NCBI RefSeq assembly: GCF_017968885.1
Contig: NZ_CP072913.1
Span: 3,580,001-3,644,000, forward strand
DNA: 64,000 nt
DNA from: Pseudomonas sp. Tri1
Lineage (GTDB): Bacteria; Pseudomonadota; Gammaproteobacteria; Pseudomonadales; Pseudomonadaceae
Direction: 5' to 3'
This document shows, one piece after another, positions 35,729-44,716 of the stretch (position 1 is its first letter; every line of letters starts with the position of its first letter). The notes under the pieces were generated by a model. The model did not search any database. It was not told the origin of the DNA and worked only from the letters and a program-made list of their open reading frames with translations. Made by a program: the position numbers and the translations under genes.

Positions 35729-37585
35729 ATGAGAATAAAAACGCTACCCGCCCTCTCCTCCCTGACCGTTGCCTTGCTGTTGGCCGGCAGTCTGTCGTCG
35801 AGTCCCTCGGCGAGTGCTGCCGTCACTTGGGAAGACATCGCCAACGACCACCTGAGCACCAAGGACGTGCTGCAATACGGCATGGGCACCAACGCCCAGC
35901 GCTGGAGCCCGCTGGCCCAGGTCAACGACAAGAACGTGTTCAAGCTCACACCGGCCTGGTCCTACTCGTTCGGCGACGAGAAGCAGCGCGGCCAGGAATC
36001 CCAGGCCATCGTCAGCGACGGTGTGGTGTATGTCACCGGCTCATACTCACGGGTGTTCGCCCTCGACGCCAAGACGGGCAAGCGCCTCTGGACCTACAAC
36101 CACCGCCTGCCGGACAACATTCGTCCATGCTGCGACGTGGTCAACCGTGGCGCGGCCATCTACGGTGACAAGATCTATTTCGGCACCCTGGACGCGCGGG
36201 TGGTCGCCCTGGATAAAAACACCGGCAAGGTGGTGTGGAACAAGAAGTTCGGCGACCACGCCGGCGGCTACACCATGACCGGCGCTCCGGTGCTGATCAA
36301 GGACAAGACCAGCGGCAAGGTGCTGTTGATCCACGGCAGTTCCGGCGACGAGTTCGGGGTGGTCGGCCAGTTGTTCGCCCGTGACCCGGAAACCGGTGAG
36401 GAAGTCTGGATGCGCCCCTTCGTCGAAGGCCACATGGGTCGCCTCAACGGCAAGGACAGCACGCCGACCGGCGACGTCAAGGCGCCGTCCTGGCCTGACG
36501 ATAAAACCAGCGAAACCGGCAAGGTCGAAGCCTGGAGCCACGGCGGCGGCGCGCCTTGGCAGAGCGCCAGTTTCGACCCCGAGACCAACACCATCATCGT
36601 CGGCGCCGGCAACCCCGGCCCTTGGAACACCTGGGCACGTACGGCCAAGGACGGCAACCCCCACGATTACGACAGCCTCTACACCTCCGGCCAGGTCGGC
36701 GTTGACCCCAGTACCGGCGAAGTGAAGTGGTTCTACCAACACACGCCCAACGATGCCTGGGACTTCTCTGGCAACAATGAGCTGGTGCTGTTCGACTACA
36801 AGGACAAGGACGGCAAAGTGGTCAAGGCCACCGCCCACGCAGACCGCAACGGTTTCTTCTATGTCGTGGACCGCAACAACGGCAAGCTGCAGAACGCCTT
36901 CCCCTTCGTCGATAACATCACCTGGGCCAGCCATATCGACCTCAAGACCGGTCGCCCGGTGGAAAACCCCGGCCAGCGTCCGGCCAAGCCATTACCGGGG
37001 GAAACCAAGGGCAAACCGGTGGAAGTCTCACCACCGTTTCTCGGCGGCAAGAACTGGAACCCCATGGCCTACAGCCAGGACACCGGGCTGTTCTACGTCC
37101 CCGGCAACCAGTGGAAAGAGGAATACTGGACCGAAGAAGTGAACTACAAGAAAGGCTCGGCCTACCTGGGCATGGGCTTTCGTATCAAGCGCATGTACGA
37201 CGATCACGTCGGCAGCCTGCGGGCGATGAACCCCACCACCGGCAAAGTGGTGTGGGAGCACAAGGAGCCGCTGCCGCTGTGGGCCGGCGTGCTGGCGACC
37301 AAGGGCAACCTGGTGTTCACCGGTACCGGTGACGGTTTCTTCAAGGCCTTCGATGCCAAGACCGGCCAGGAACTGTGGAAATTCCAGACCGGCAGCGGCA
37401 TCGTCTCCCCGCCCATCACCTGGGAGCAGGATGGCGAGCAGTACATCGGCGTGACCGTGGGCTATGGCGGTGCTGTGCCGTTGTGGGGCGGCGACATGGC
37501 CGAACTGACCAAGCCCGTGGCCCAGGGCGGTTCGTTCTGGGTGTTCAAGATTCCGAGTTGGGATAAGGCAACGGCGCAGAAATAG
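35729..37585 (+). CDS. exaA: Calcium-type PQQ-dependent alcohol dehydrogenase (ExaA/PedE)
   Basis: Periplasmic quinoprotein ethanol dehydrogenase of 618 aa with signal peptide (residues 1-30, ending SASA). Vicinal Cys134-Cys135 (RPCCDVV) are present. The active site reads AWDFSG: catalytic Asp345 is followed two residues later by Ser347, not Asp, so this is the Ca2+-dependent form, in contrast to the enzyme at 28967-30742. Repeated PQQ propeller motifs ([36 protein letters not shown]) run through the chain. It is divergent from its cytochrome partner exaB. Substrates are ethanol and other alcohols by family knowledge. Confidence 0.94.
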   Translation: MRIKTLPALSSLTVALLLAGSLSSSPSASAAVTWEDIANDHLSTKDVLQYGMGTNAQRWSPLAQVNDKNVFKLTPAWSYSFGDEKQRGQESQAIVSDGVVYVTGSYSRVFALDAKTGKRLWTYNHRLPDNIRPCCDVVNRGAAIYGDKIYFGTLDARVVALDKNTGKVVWNKKFGDHAGGYTMTGAPVLIKDKTSGKVLLIHGSSGDEFGVVGQLFARDPETGEEVWMRPFVEGHMGRLNGKDSTPTGDVKAPSWPDDKTSETGKVEAWSHGGGAPWQSASFDPETNTIIVGAGNPGPWNTWARTAKDGNPHDYDSLYTSGQVGVDPSTGEVKWFYQHTPNDAWDFSGNNELVLFDYKDKDGKVVKATAHADRNGFFYVVDRNNGKLQNAFPFVDNITWASHIDLKTGRPVENPGQRPAKPLPGETKGKPVEVSPPFLGGKNWNPMAYSQDTGLFYVPGNQWKEEYWTEEVNYKKGSAYLGMGFRIKRMYDDHVGSLRAMNPTTGKVVWEHKEPLPLWAGVLATKGNLVFTGTGDGFFKAFDAKTGQELWKFQTGSGIVSPPITWEQDGEQYIGVTVGYGGAVPLWGGDMAELTKPVAQGGSFWVFKIPSWDKATAQK

Positions 37586-37609
37586 CCTCTGAGCCCAAAC
37601 ACAACCCCC

Positions 37610-37700
37610 TGTGGGAGCGAGCTTGCTCGCGATAGCGCACTGTCAGCCAACATCACTGCCAACTGAACCGACGCAATCGCGAGCAAGCTCGCTCCCACAT
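37610..37700. repeat. REP doublet
   Basis: Inverted pair of GTGGGAGCGAGCTTGCTCGC-type units separating exaA from the pentapeptide-repeat gene. Confidence 0.88.
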
Positions 37701-37721
37701 TAGCTGCCCGAGTGTCTTGCC

Positions 37722-38366
37722 ATGAACTATCTGCCGCTTGTATTGCTCATGATCATCGCCCACGCCAATGCCGACGACGTTGACACCCCGCTCACTATCA
37801 ACGGCTGCATCATCGCCGAATCCAGCCAATGCCCCGGCGCCGACCTGCGCGGCGCCCGGTTGGCCAACCAGGACCTGCGCAAGATGAACCTCAGCGGTGC
37901 CGACCTGCGCGGTGCCGACTTGCGTCACGCACGGCTGGACCTGGCCAATCTGGAAAAAGCCCGCCTGCAAGGCGCCAACCTGACCCGTGCCAGCCTGCAA
38001 CAGAGCAACCTGCGCTTGGCAGACTTCAGTGGCGCCACGCTCAAGGCGATCCAGGGTTGGGGTTTGTTCGCCCAGGGTGCGCAGTTCCAGCGGGCCGACC
38101 TGAGCGCTGCTTACCTTCAGTTCGCCCGTCTGTCCGGCGCTCGTTTGCACAATGCCAACCTGCAGGCCGCCGACCTGGAAATGGCCTGGCTGAGCAAGGC
38201 CGACCTCAAGGGCGCCGATCTGCGCGACGCCAACCTGCAGGAGGTCAAGCTCGGCGAAAGCAACCTGGAACAGGCCAACCTGAGTGGCTCACGCCAGCAC
38301 TATGGGAACTTCCAGGATGCAAATATGCAGGGCTGTACGGGGTGCCCGGTGTCCTGGGATCAATAA
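37722..38366 (+). CDS. Secreted pentapeptide-repeat protein
   Basis: Protein of 214 aa with a signal peptide (MNYLPLVLLMIIAHANA) followed by about 30 tandem A(D/N)LxX pentapeptides (ADLRGARLANQDLRKMNLSG and onward), a quadrilateral beta-helix fold. It directly follows exaA in the same direction, as in P. putida and P. aeruginosa, but its role in alcohol oxidation is unknown. Periplasmic location is inferred from the signal. Confidence 0.85.
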   Translation: MNYLPLVLLMIIAHANADDVDTPLTINGCIIAESSQCPGADLRGARLANQDLRKMNLSGADLRGADLRHARLDLANLEKARLQGANLTRASLQQSNLRLADFSGATLKAIQGWGLFAQGAQFQRADLSAAYLQFARLSGARLHNANLQAADLEMAWLSKADLKGADLRDANLQEVKLGESNLEQANLSGSRQHYGNFQDANMQGCTGCPVSWDQ

Positions 38367-38430
38367 CCCATCCAAAGACCTACACAGCCCCTCTGTGGCG
38401 AGGGCACTTGCTCCCTTTCAAGTAAGGGGT

Positions 38431-39069
38431 TCACCCCGCCACCCGCACCACCCCCATATCAATCCCCAAATGCACCAGCTCGGCATGGGAGCTGACCTGC
38501 AACTTGCTCTTGAGCAGGGTCAGGTGGTTGGACACGGTCTTGGCGCTGATGCACAGCTGTTCGGCGATGGTGCGGGCCGGGGTACCCTTGGCGAGCATGA
38601 CGAAGATCTCCAGCTCGCGCTGGGTCATGCATTGCAAGCGCGGGTCGGTATCGTGTCGGGAGCTGGCGCAGGCCAGTTGCGTGGCCAGGGATTGCTCGAT
38701 GTAGACATGCCCGGCCAACACTCGCCGCACCGCTTCCACCAGCACCTGGGGCGCCGAGTTCTTGGTCAGGTAACCCGCGGCACCGGCATCCAGCGCCTGG
38801 CGCACCAACGGCAGTTCATCGTGCATGCTGAAGAACAACACCCGCAGTTGCGGCAAGCGCTGGCGCAAGCGCCGGGTGGTTTCCAAGCCACTGATACCGG
38901 GCAGGCCGAAGTCCATGATCACCAGGTGCGGCACCTGTTCCTGGACCTGGCTCAACGCCTCTTCCCCTGTGGTCGCTTCCCGCACCTGCAAGTCCGGCAT
39001 CAATGCCCGCAAAAGGCTGGCATAGCCCTGCCGAACCACTGCATGGTCGTCCACCAACAAGATGTTCAT
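38431..39069 (-). CDS. pedR2: NarL-type response regulator (PedR2/EraR)
   Basis: Response regulator of 212 aa. Receiver domain with DDH near residues 7-9, phospho-acceptor Asp in VIMDFGLPG, and Lys in LTKNSA; C-terminal LuxR-type HTH (LAKGTPARTIAEQLCISAKTVSNHLTLLKSKL). Its ATG overlaps the kinase stop (TGATG). By position next to the pentapeptide-repeat gene and exaA it corresponds to PedR2 of P. putida / EraR of P. aeruginosa, which controls the choice between Ca- and lanthanide-dependent dehydrogenases or exa expression. Symbol from synteny. Confidence 0.82.
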   Translation of the reverse strand: MNILLVDDHAVVRQGYASLLRALMPDLQVREATTGEEALSQVQEQVPHLVIMDFGLPGISGLETTRRLRQRLPQLRVLFFSMHDELPLVRQALDAGAAGYLTKNSAPQVLVEAVRRVLAGHVYIEQSLATQLACASSRHDTDPRLQCMTQRELEIFVMLAKGTPARTIAEQLCISAKTVSNHLTLLKSKLQVSSHAELVHLGIDMGVVRVAG

Positions 39070-40325
39070 CACGCCTCCATAGGTATATTCAAGGCCAGCG
39101 CCCAACCGACGCCCGGCTGGCTGATGACGCGCAGTTCGCCGCCCAGGCTGCGGGCCCGTTCGGCCATCGAGTGCAGGCCAACGCCTGCAAGCGCGGGTTG
39201 CGCCGCGCCACGGCCGTTGTCACGCACCAGCAAGCGCAGGCGCCCGGCACGGTGTTGCAAACGGATCCGCACCTCGCTGGCGCCGGCATGTCGGGCAACG
39301 TTAGTCAGCGCTTCCTGCAACAAGCGATACAGATGGGTCTTGTCCGGCCCGGACAAGGGCGGCAGGACCTGATCGATGCGCAACTGACACGCGATGCCCT
39401 GGGACTGCTGCCACTGCCCGGCCAACAGTCCGATGGCCTCGCACAACGGCAGGTGTTGCAACACCACCGGGTACAGGTCATGCACCAGTGTCCGGAACCC
39501 CTGGTGCAAATGTTCGCAATGATCTTCGAGCTGGCTGATGGTCTGTTCCAGCGCCGGTGGCTGGTCAATCAGCAACCGCAGCAGACAGGCCCGAGCGCGA
39601 ATGCCGGCCACGTATTGGCCCAGGTCGTCGTGCAGGGTCTGGGCCAGAAGGGTTCGCTCCTGCTCCTGCACGGCCAGCAACGCCTGGGTCAGCCGGGTGT
39701 TATCCGCCTGAGACTGGGCCAGGGCGGTGGTCATCCGGTTGAAATGCCCCGCCAACTGCTGTGCCTCCGGCACGCCTTCAGTTGGCAAATGCACCTGAAG
39801 GTTCCCGGCGGACACCTGGCGCAGCGCATGCAGCAACTCATCCAGCAACCGCATGCCTCGGCGTACAGCCCAACGAATCACCAGCAAACTGAGCACCAGC
39901 GCCAAGCCACAGACGCCCAGCAACTGCACCAAAGAATCGAGGATTTCCTCGATTTCGTCGCGAGGATCGACCGCAATCCAGGCCCGCCGACCGTCAGGCA
40001 GGTCCACCACCTGAGCCGCGGGACCGTCATCCAGCAATCGCCGGCCGAGCCAGGCCTTCACCCCACTTTCGACATCCGCCGGGAACAGCTCGCCCGGCGC
40101 CAACCACCGCACGCGCACGTGACGCAGGCTGGCGGTCAGTCGTGGCTGGAGACTGGCCGGATCGCGCTCGGCGGTTTCGCGCAGGTAATGCACCACCGAC
40201 TCGGCCGATTGCAGCTCTCGTTTCACATCGGTCGTGGCTTGGTGCAACAACAGGACGGCACAAGCCAGGGTGACCAGGGCGAAAAAGGCGGAAACCCAGA
40301 GATTGATGCGCCAGAGGGCTGACAT
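39069..40325 (-). CDS. pedS2: Membrane sensor histidine kinase (PedS2/EraS)
   Basis: Kinase of 418 aa. First membrane segment about residues 8-28, a periplasmic sensor loop, second segment LLGVCGLALVLSLLVIRWAV, HAMP region, then HisKA_3 with the H-box QTLHDDLGQY and an ATPase domain (EALTNVARHA, DNGRG, GVGLHSMAERA). In P. putida the homologous PedS2 responds to lanthanides and inversely regulates pedE and pedH. The presence of both enzyme types here makes the same function likely. Co-transcribed with the regulator. Confidence 0.85.
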   Translation of the reverse strand: MSALWRINLWVSAFFALVTLACAVLLLHQATTDVKRELQSAESVVHYLRETAERDPASLQPRLTASLRHVRVRWLAPGELFPADVESGVKAWLGRRLLDDGPAAQVVDLPDGRRAWIAVDPRDEIEEILDSLVQLLGVCGLALVLSLLVIRWAVRRGMRLLDELLHALRQVSAGNLQVHLPTEGVPEAQQLAGHFNRMTTALAQSQADNTRLTQALLAVQEQERTLLAQTLHDDLGQYVAGIRARACLLRLLIDQPPALEQTISQLEDHCEHLHQGFRTLVHDLYPVVLQHLPLCEAIGLLAGQWQQSQGIACQLRIDQVLPPLSGPDKTHLYRLLQEALTNVARHAGASEVRIRLQHRAGRLRLLVRDNGRGAAQPALAGVGLHSMAERARSLGGELRVISQPGVGWALALNIPMEA

Positions 40326-40327
40326 GG

Positions 40328-40594
40328 TTAGCGGCCCATTGCCGGGATGAACTCACATCCGCGCCGGACACAAATCCCTTGTGGGAGCGAGCCTACTCGC
40401 GATAACGGCGGTTCAGTCGACAATAATGTTGGATGTGAGGCCGCTATCGCGAGCAGGCTCGCTCCCACCGGGGTTACGGGGTGGCCGCAGTTTTTATGTC
40501 CATTGCACCCGATTTTTTTACCCGCCAGCCGGTCAACGCCAACCAGGCTCAGGATCAGCAGAAACGGCAGCAGCAGCGCTTTGAGAATCCGCAT
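40328..40594 (-). CDS. Small membrane/lipoprotein-like ORF ending inside a REP
   Basis: Reading frame of 88 aa starting MRILKALLLPFLLILSLVGV with a strong AGGAGG eight bases before the ATG, so translation is likely. The first 40 residues are a hydrophobic segment plus a Lys/Cys-rich tail (GKKIGCNGHKNCGH). From about residue 42 the frame runs through the REP doublet, so the last half is repeat-encoded. It ends two bases before the pedS2 ATG, allowing coupling. Not recognised; the original 3' end may have been replaced by the repeat. Confidence 0.5.
   Translation of the reverse strand: MRILKALLLPFLLILSLVGVDRLAGKKIGCNGHKNCGHPVTPVGASLLAIAASHPTLLSTEPPLSRVGSLPQGICVRRGCEFIPAMGR
40380..40469. repeat. 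REP doublet overlapping a small ORF
   Basis: Inverted pair of GTGGGAGCGAGC-type units, placed within the 3' half of the 88-codon frame upstream of pedS2. Confidence 0.85.
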
Positions 40595-40657
40595 GGTCTG
40601 TCCCTCCTGGTCAATGACAATGCCTTGCATGCTAAAACCCCGGCCGCCAAGGCGAGT

Positions 40658-40670
40658 TACTACCTTGGTA
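40658..40670 (+). promoter_or_regulatory. TASTNCCTTGGTA element before ABC binding-protein gene
   Basis: TACTACCTTGGTA, 12 of 13 bases identical to the exaA-exaB copy, 80-92 nt upstream of the ATG at 40750 and 64 nt from the divergent small ORF. Confidence 0.48.
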
Positions 40671-40749
40671 CTGCCCCGGCGGTACTTTCTACATATTTCC
40701 CCAGGCCCCCTGGCTTCCTATGCTGGCGCTACCCGCAATGGAGGATGTC

Positions 40750-41916
40750 ATGCGCCGGCTCGTCAGTTACGCCTTGGTTTCTCTGCTGGCAGCGGCAACC
40801 GCTCACGCTGGCGATGCCACACCGCTGCAAGTGCGCATCGGCTACCTGGGTTATCGCCCCGACTCCGGCCCGCTGCTGTCCAACGTCATTGCCGAACCGG
40901 TCGACGCCGGGCTGCGCGGGGCTGAGCTGGCGATCATCGACAGCAACAGCACCGGGCGCTTTCTCAAACACGACTACCGCCTGGAAAGCGCCAACGTCGA
41001 TAGCCCCGAAGCACTGCTCCAGGCCGCCCGCGCCCAACACGACCAAGGCCTGCGGCTGTTCGTGGTCAACGCCCCGGCCGCGAGCCTGCGCCAGCTCAGC
41101 GCCGCCCTGCCCGACAGCCTGCTGTTCAACGCCGGTAGCCCCGACGACAGCCTGCGCACCACCGACTGCCTGGGCAACGTGCTGCACAGCCTGCCCGACC
41201 GAGCCATGCTCGCCGATGCCCTGGTGCAGTTCAGCGTGGTGCGCAAGTGGCAGCGGGCCTTGCTGATCGTCGGCCAGACAGCCGAGGACCAGGCCTATGC
41301 CGCCGCATTGCGCCGGGCCATGAAACGCTTCGGCATGAGGATCGTCGCCGAGAAGGCCTGGCAGTTCGACAACGACCAACGCCGCAGCGCCCAGGCCGAC
41401 ATGCCGCTGTTCACCCAGACCGCCGAATACGACGTGGTGCTGGTGGCCGATGAGCGCGGCGACTTCGGCGAGTACGTGCCCTATCAAACCTGGTACCCGC
41501 GCCCAGTGGCGGGCACCCAAGGGCTGACCCCCACCGGTTGGCACAAGACCGTGGAAACCTATGGTGCGGCGCAGTTGCAAAAGCGCTTCGAAACCCTGGC
41601 CGGGCGCTGGATGAATGACCGTGACTTCGCCGCCTGGATCGCCGTGCGCAGCATCGCCAGCGCCGTGGGCAAACTGCGCCAGGCCGAGCCGCTCGCCATC
41701 CGCCAACTGGCCCTCAGCGACCAGTTGCCGCTGGATGGGTTCAAGGGCCGCAAGCTCAGCTACCGACCGTGGAACGGCCAACTGCGCCAACCGATTCCCC
41801 TGGTCCAGCCGCGGGCGTTGGTCAGCACCTCGCCCCAGGAGGGTTTTCTACACCCCACCAATGAAATGGACAGCCTGGGCTACGACCAGCCCGAAGTGAG
41901 CTGCCGTTACCCCTGA
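40750..41916 (+). CDS. ABC-type substrate-binding protein of the PQQ alcohol system
   Basis: Periplasmic protein of 388 aa from MRRLVSYALVSLLAAATAHA (signal peptide). It resembles branched-chain amino-acid-type binding proteins (VRIGYLGYRPDSGPLLSNV, LLIVGQTAEDQAYAAALRRAMKRFGMRIV) but belongs to the subgroup encoded with PQQ dehydrogenases. It heads the operon with the beta-propeller, ATPase and permease. The ligand is unknown. Confidence 0.83.
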   Translation: MRRLVSYALVSLLAAATAHAGDATPLQVRIGYLGYRPDSGPLLSNVIAEPVDAGLRGAELAIIDSNSTGRFLKHDYRLESANVDSPEALLQAARAQHDQGLRLFVVNAPAASLRQLSAALPDSLLFNAGSPDDSLRTTDCLGNVLHSLPDRAMLADALVQFSVVRKWQRALLIVGQTAEDQAYAAALRRAMKRFGMRIVAEKAWQFDNDQRRSAQADMPLFTQTAEYDVVLVADERGDFGEYVPYQTWYPRPVAGTQGLTPTGWHKTVETYGAAQLQKRFETLAGRWMNDRDFAAWIAVRSIASAVGKLRQAEPLAIRQLALSDQLPLDGFKGRKLSYRPWNGQLRQPIPLVQPRALVSTSPQEGFLHPTNEMDSLGYDQPEVSCRYP

Positions 41917-41921
41917 TCGAT

Positions 41922-41932
41922 AACAACAATAA
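41922..41932 (+). promoter_or_regulatory. Double CA motif before beta-propeller gene
   Basis: Overlapping AACAACAA and AACAATAA, 12-22 nt upstream of the ATG and abutting AAGGA. Confidence 0.65.
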
Positions 41933-41943
41933 GGAAAACCGCC

Positions 41944-42948
41944 ATGCGCCGCTCCCTGATTTGCCCGGCACGGCTCCACCCGGCCCAGCTCTGCCAAGCC
42001 CTCGCCCTGGGCGCTGCGCTGCTCGTCGCCGGCCCTGCCGCCGCGAGCACTGCCTGGGTCTCCAACGAGAAAGACAACAGCCTGAGCCTGATCGACATGC
42101 AAAGCCTGGAAGTCATCGACACCCTGCCGGTGGGCCAGCGCCCCCGTGGCTTGTTGCTGTCCCACGACAACCGCCTGCTGTACATCTGCGCCAGCGATTC
42201 GGACCGGGTGCAGGTGATGGACGTCGCCACGCGCAAGATCATCAAGGAACTGCCCTCCGGCAAAGACCCCGAGCAGTTCGCCCTGCACCCCAACGACCGC
42301 TGGCTCTACGTTTCCAACGAGGACGACGCCCTGGTCACGGTCATCGATACCCAGACCTCCGAAGTGCTGGGCCAGATTGGCGTGGGTGTCGAGCCCGAAG
42401 GCATGGCCGTCAGCCCCGATGGCAAGTGGGCGGTCAACACCAGTGAAACCACGAACATGCTGCACTGGATCGACACCAGCACCCAGACCCTGGCCGACAA
42501 CACGCTGGTGGACCAGCGGCCGCGTTTCGTCGAGTTCAGCCACGATGGAACCCAACTGTGGGCATCGGCGGAGATCGGCGGCACTCTGACCATTCTCGAT
42601 GTCGCCACACGCAAGACCCTCAAGACCCTGACCTTCCAGATCAAGGGCGTGCACCCTGACAAAGTGCAGCCGGTGGGCATCAAGCTCAGCGCCGACGGCA
42701 AGCTCGCCTTCGTCGCCCTGGGCCCGGCCAATCATGTGGCGGTCATCGACGCCAAGACCTTCGAAATACTCGATTACCTGCTGGTGGGCCGACGGGTCTG
42801 GCAACTGGCATTCACCCCGGACCAGAGCCAGTTGCTGGCAACCAACGGCGTGAGCGGCGATGTCTCGGTGATCGATGTACAGAGTCGCAAGGTGCTCAAG
42901 TCGGTGAAGGTCGGGCGTTATCCCTGGGGCGTGGTGGTGACGCCATGA
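41944..42948 (+). CDS. pedA1: PQQ-dependent catabolism-associated YVTN beta-propeller protein
   Basis: Periplasmic protein of 334 aa with signal peptide (ending AAAS) and about seven YVTN-like repeats (VIDTLPVGQRPRGLLLSHDNRLLYI, DVATRKIIKELPSGKDPEQFALHPNDRWLYVSNE, VGVEPEGMAVSPDGKWAV, VKVGRYPWGVVVTP). This family is restricted to PQQ alcohol-oxidation loci with an ABC exporter. Its ORF ends in an ATGA overlap with the ATPase gene, so the proteins are co-expressed. Symbol from recalled P. putida naming and therefore tentative. Confidence 0.82.
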   Translation: MRRSLICPARLHPAQLCQALALGAALLVAGPAAASTAWVSNEKDNSLSLIDMQSLEVIDTLPVGQRPRGLLLSHDNRLLYICASDSDRVQVMDVATRKIIKELPSGKDPEQFALHPNDRWLYVSNEDDALVTVIDTQTSEVLGQIGVGVEPEGMAVSPDGKWAVNTSETTNMLHWIDTSTQTLADNTLVDQRPRFVEFSHDGTQLWASAEIGGTLTILDVATRKTLKTLTFQIKGVHPDKVQPVGIKLSADGKLAFVALGPANHVAVIDAKTFEILDYLLVGRRVWQLAFTPDQSQLLATNGVSGDVSVIDVQSRKVLKSVKVGRYPWGVVVTP

Positions 42949-43676
42949 ACGCCTTGGAGGTCAGCGAGCTGTGCTTCGCCTATGGGGCACGCGAAGCCCT
43001 CAAACAGGTCAGTTTCAGCTTGCCCGCCGGGCGCTTCGCCGCGCTGCTGGGGCCCAACGGCGCCGGTAAGTCGACGTTGATTGCCTTGCTCACGCGCTTG
43101 TACGACGTGCAACGCGGAGATATCCGTGTCGGCGGTCATTCCCTGCAGCAATCACCGCGAGCGGCGCTGCGCCAGTTGGGCGTGGTGTTCCAGCAGAGCA
43201 CCCTGGACCTGGACCTGAGTGTCGAGCAGAACCTGCGCTATCACATCGCATTGCATGGTTTGTCGCGGCGGCAGGGCGCCACCCGGATCGACGCCGAACT
43301 GGCCCGCCAGCACCTGACGGAGCGACGCCACGAGCGGGTGCGCGATCTCAACGGCGGCCATCGACGCCGGGTGGAAATCGCCCGGGCCCTGTTGCATGAA
43401 CCGCGCCTGTTGCTGCTGGACGAGCCCAGTGTCGGCCTCGATCCGGCCAGCCGCCTGGCCCTGGGTCAGCACATTCGCCAGCTGTGCCGCGAGCATGGCA
43501 TCAGCGTGCTCTGGACCACTCACCTGCTGGACGAAGTGCAGCCCAGCGACGACCTGCTGATCCTGCACCAGGGCCGCCTGGTCGCCAGTGGCCGTGCCGA
43601 TGCCGTGAGCCTGGAACATGGCGGCAGCCTCGGCTCGGCCTTCACGCACTTGACCACCTCGGGAGTTCAGCCATGA
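42945..43676 (+). CDS. ABC transporter ATP-binding subunit of the PQQ alcohol system
   Basis: ATPase of 243 aa: Walker A GPNGAGKST, Q-loop VFQQS, Walker B LLLLDEPSVGLDP and switch His in TTHLLDE. The signature segment reads LNGGHRRRVEIARAL, a departure from LSGGQ seen in related exporter ATPases. It overlaps both neighbours by 4 bp (ATGA). Works with the permease at 43673-44464, probably as an exporter. Confidence 0.88.
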   Translation: MNALEVSELCFAYGAREALKQVSFSLPAGRFAALLGPNGAGKSTLIALLTRLYDVQRGDIRVGGHSLQQSPRAALRQLGVVFQQSTLDLDLSVEQNLRYHIALHGLSRRQGATRIDAELARQHLTERRHERVRDLNGGHRRRVEIARALLHEPRLLLLDEPSVGLDPASRLALGQHIRQLCREHGISVLWTTHLLDEVQPSDDLLILHQGRLVASGRADAVSLEHGGSLGSAFTHLTTSGVQP

Positions 43677-44464
43677 GCGCGTACTGGTATTGTTTCAGCG
43701 GCATCGTGACGCGCGAATGGCTGCGTTTCGTGCTGCAACGCACACGCTTGCTCAGTGCCCTGGTGCGGCCGCTGCTGTGGCTGCTGGTGTTCGCCGCCGG
43801 CTTTCGTGCGGCGCTGGGCATCGCCATCATCGCGCCCTACGACACCTACATTCCCTACGAGGTGTACATCGTGCCCGGGCTGGCCTGCATGATCCTGCTG
43901 TTCAACGGCATGCAAGGTTCGCTATCGATGGTCTACGACCGGGAAATGGGCAGCATGCGCGTGTTGCTGACCAGCCCCCTGCCCCGGGCTTTTCTGCTGG
44001 CAAGCAAGTTGCTGGCGACCTCGTTGATCTCGCTGCTGCAGGTCTACGCCTTTCTCGCCATTGCCTGGTTGTACGGAATCCAGCCGCCGACCATGGGCCT
44101 GCTGCTGGCCCTGCCGGCCCTGTTGCTGGTGGCGCTGATGCTCAGCGCCCTGGGCTTGCTGCTGTCCAATGCCATCCGGCAGCTGGAGAACTTTGCCGGG
44201 GTGATGAACTTCGTGATCTTCCCGATGTTCTTCCTGTCTTCGGCGCTGTACCCGTTATGGAAGATGCTCGAAGCCAGCCCGTGGCTGTATTGGCTGTGCG
44301 CGGTGAGTCCGTTCACCCATGGCGTGGAACTGGTGCGTTTTGCCTTGTACGAACAGTTCAACCTGTTGGCGATGGCGGTATGCCTGGGCTTGACCCTGGT
44401 GTTTGCGCTGCTGGCGGTGTGGACGTTCAATCCGCAGCATGCGGCGTTGCGTAAGGCGAACTGA
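43673..44464 (+). CDS. ABC-2-type permease of the PQQ alcohol system (PedC-like)
   Basis: Inner-membrane subunit of 263 aa with six hydrophobic segments, ABC-2 exporter type (VPGLACMILLFNGMQGSLSMVYDREMGSMRVLLTSPLPRAFLLASKLLA, FPMFFLSSALYPLWKM, SPFTHGVELVRFALY). Start MSAYWYCF at 43673 overlaps the ATPase stop by 4 bp. Family members are annotated as alcohol ABC transporter permeases in phenylethanol-degrading P. putida. Cargo unknown; solvent or aldehyde export is speculative. Confidence 0.85.
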   Translation: MSAYWYCFSGIVTREWLRFVLQRTRLLSALVRPLLWLLVFAAGFRAALGIAIIAPYDTYIPYEVYIVPGLACMILLFNGMQGSLSMVYDREMGSMRVLLTSPLPRAFLLASKLLATSLISLLQVYAFLAIAWLYGIQPPTMGLLLALPALLLVALMLSALGLLLSNAIRQLENFAGVMNFVIFPMFFLSSALYPLWKMLEASPWLYWLCAVSPFTHGVELVRFALYEQFNLLAMAVCLGLTLVFALLAVWTFNPQHAALRKAN

Positions 44465-44501
44465 TCCAGCCCACACAAGCCTTCCCTGGTGGATGGATTC
44501 C

Positions 44502-44591
44502 TGTGGGAGCGAGCTTGCTTGCGATAGCGGTGCGTCAGTCAACATCGTTGCTAAATGATCCGCCGCCATCGCGAGCAAGCTCGCTCCCACA
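44502..44591. repeat. REP doublet
   Basis: Inverted pair of GTGGGAGCGAGCTTGCTTGC-type units after the permease gene. Confidence 0.85.
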
Positions 44592-44652
44592 GGGTTCTGT
44601 GCAGGATCCATCGCCTCAAATTACGACTTTAGTACTGGTTTTCCTGTCTATG

Positions 44653-44663
44653 GTCGCATTCAC
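44653..44663 (+). promoter_or_regulatory. GCATTC element upstream of the CXXCW-type gene
   Basis: GTCGCATTCAC, reading as the inverse of the CGAATGC element, 54-64 nt upstream of the start at 44717. Six to seven conserved bases only. Confidence 0.33.
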
Positions 44664-44716
44664 AAGACCTCCCACCCTGGCATGTAATGGGCGCATAACA
44701 AAAAGGATAAATTCCT

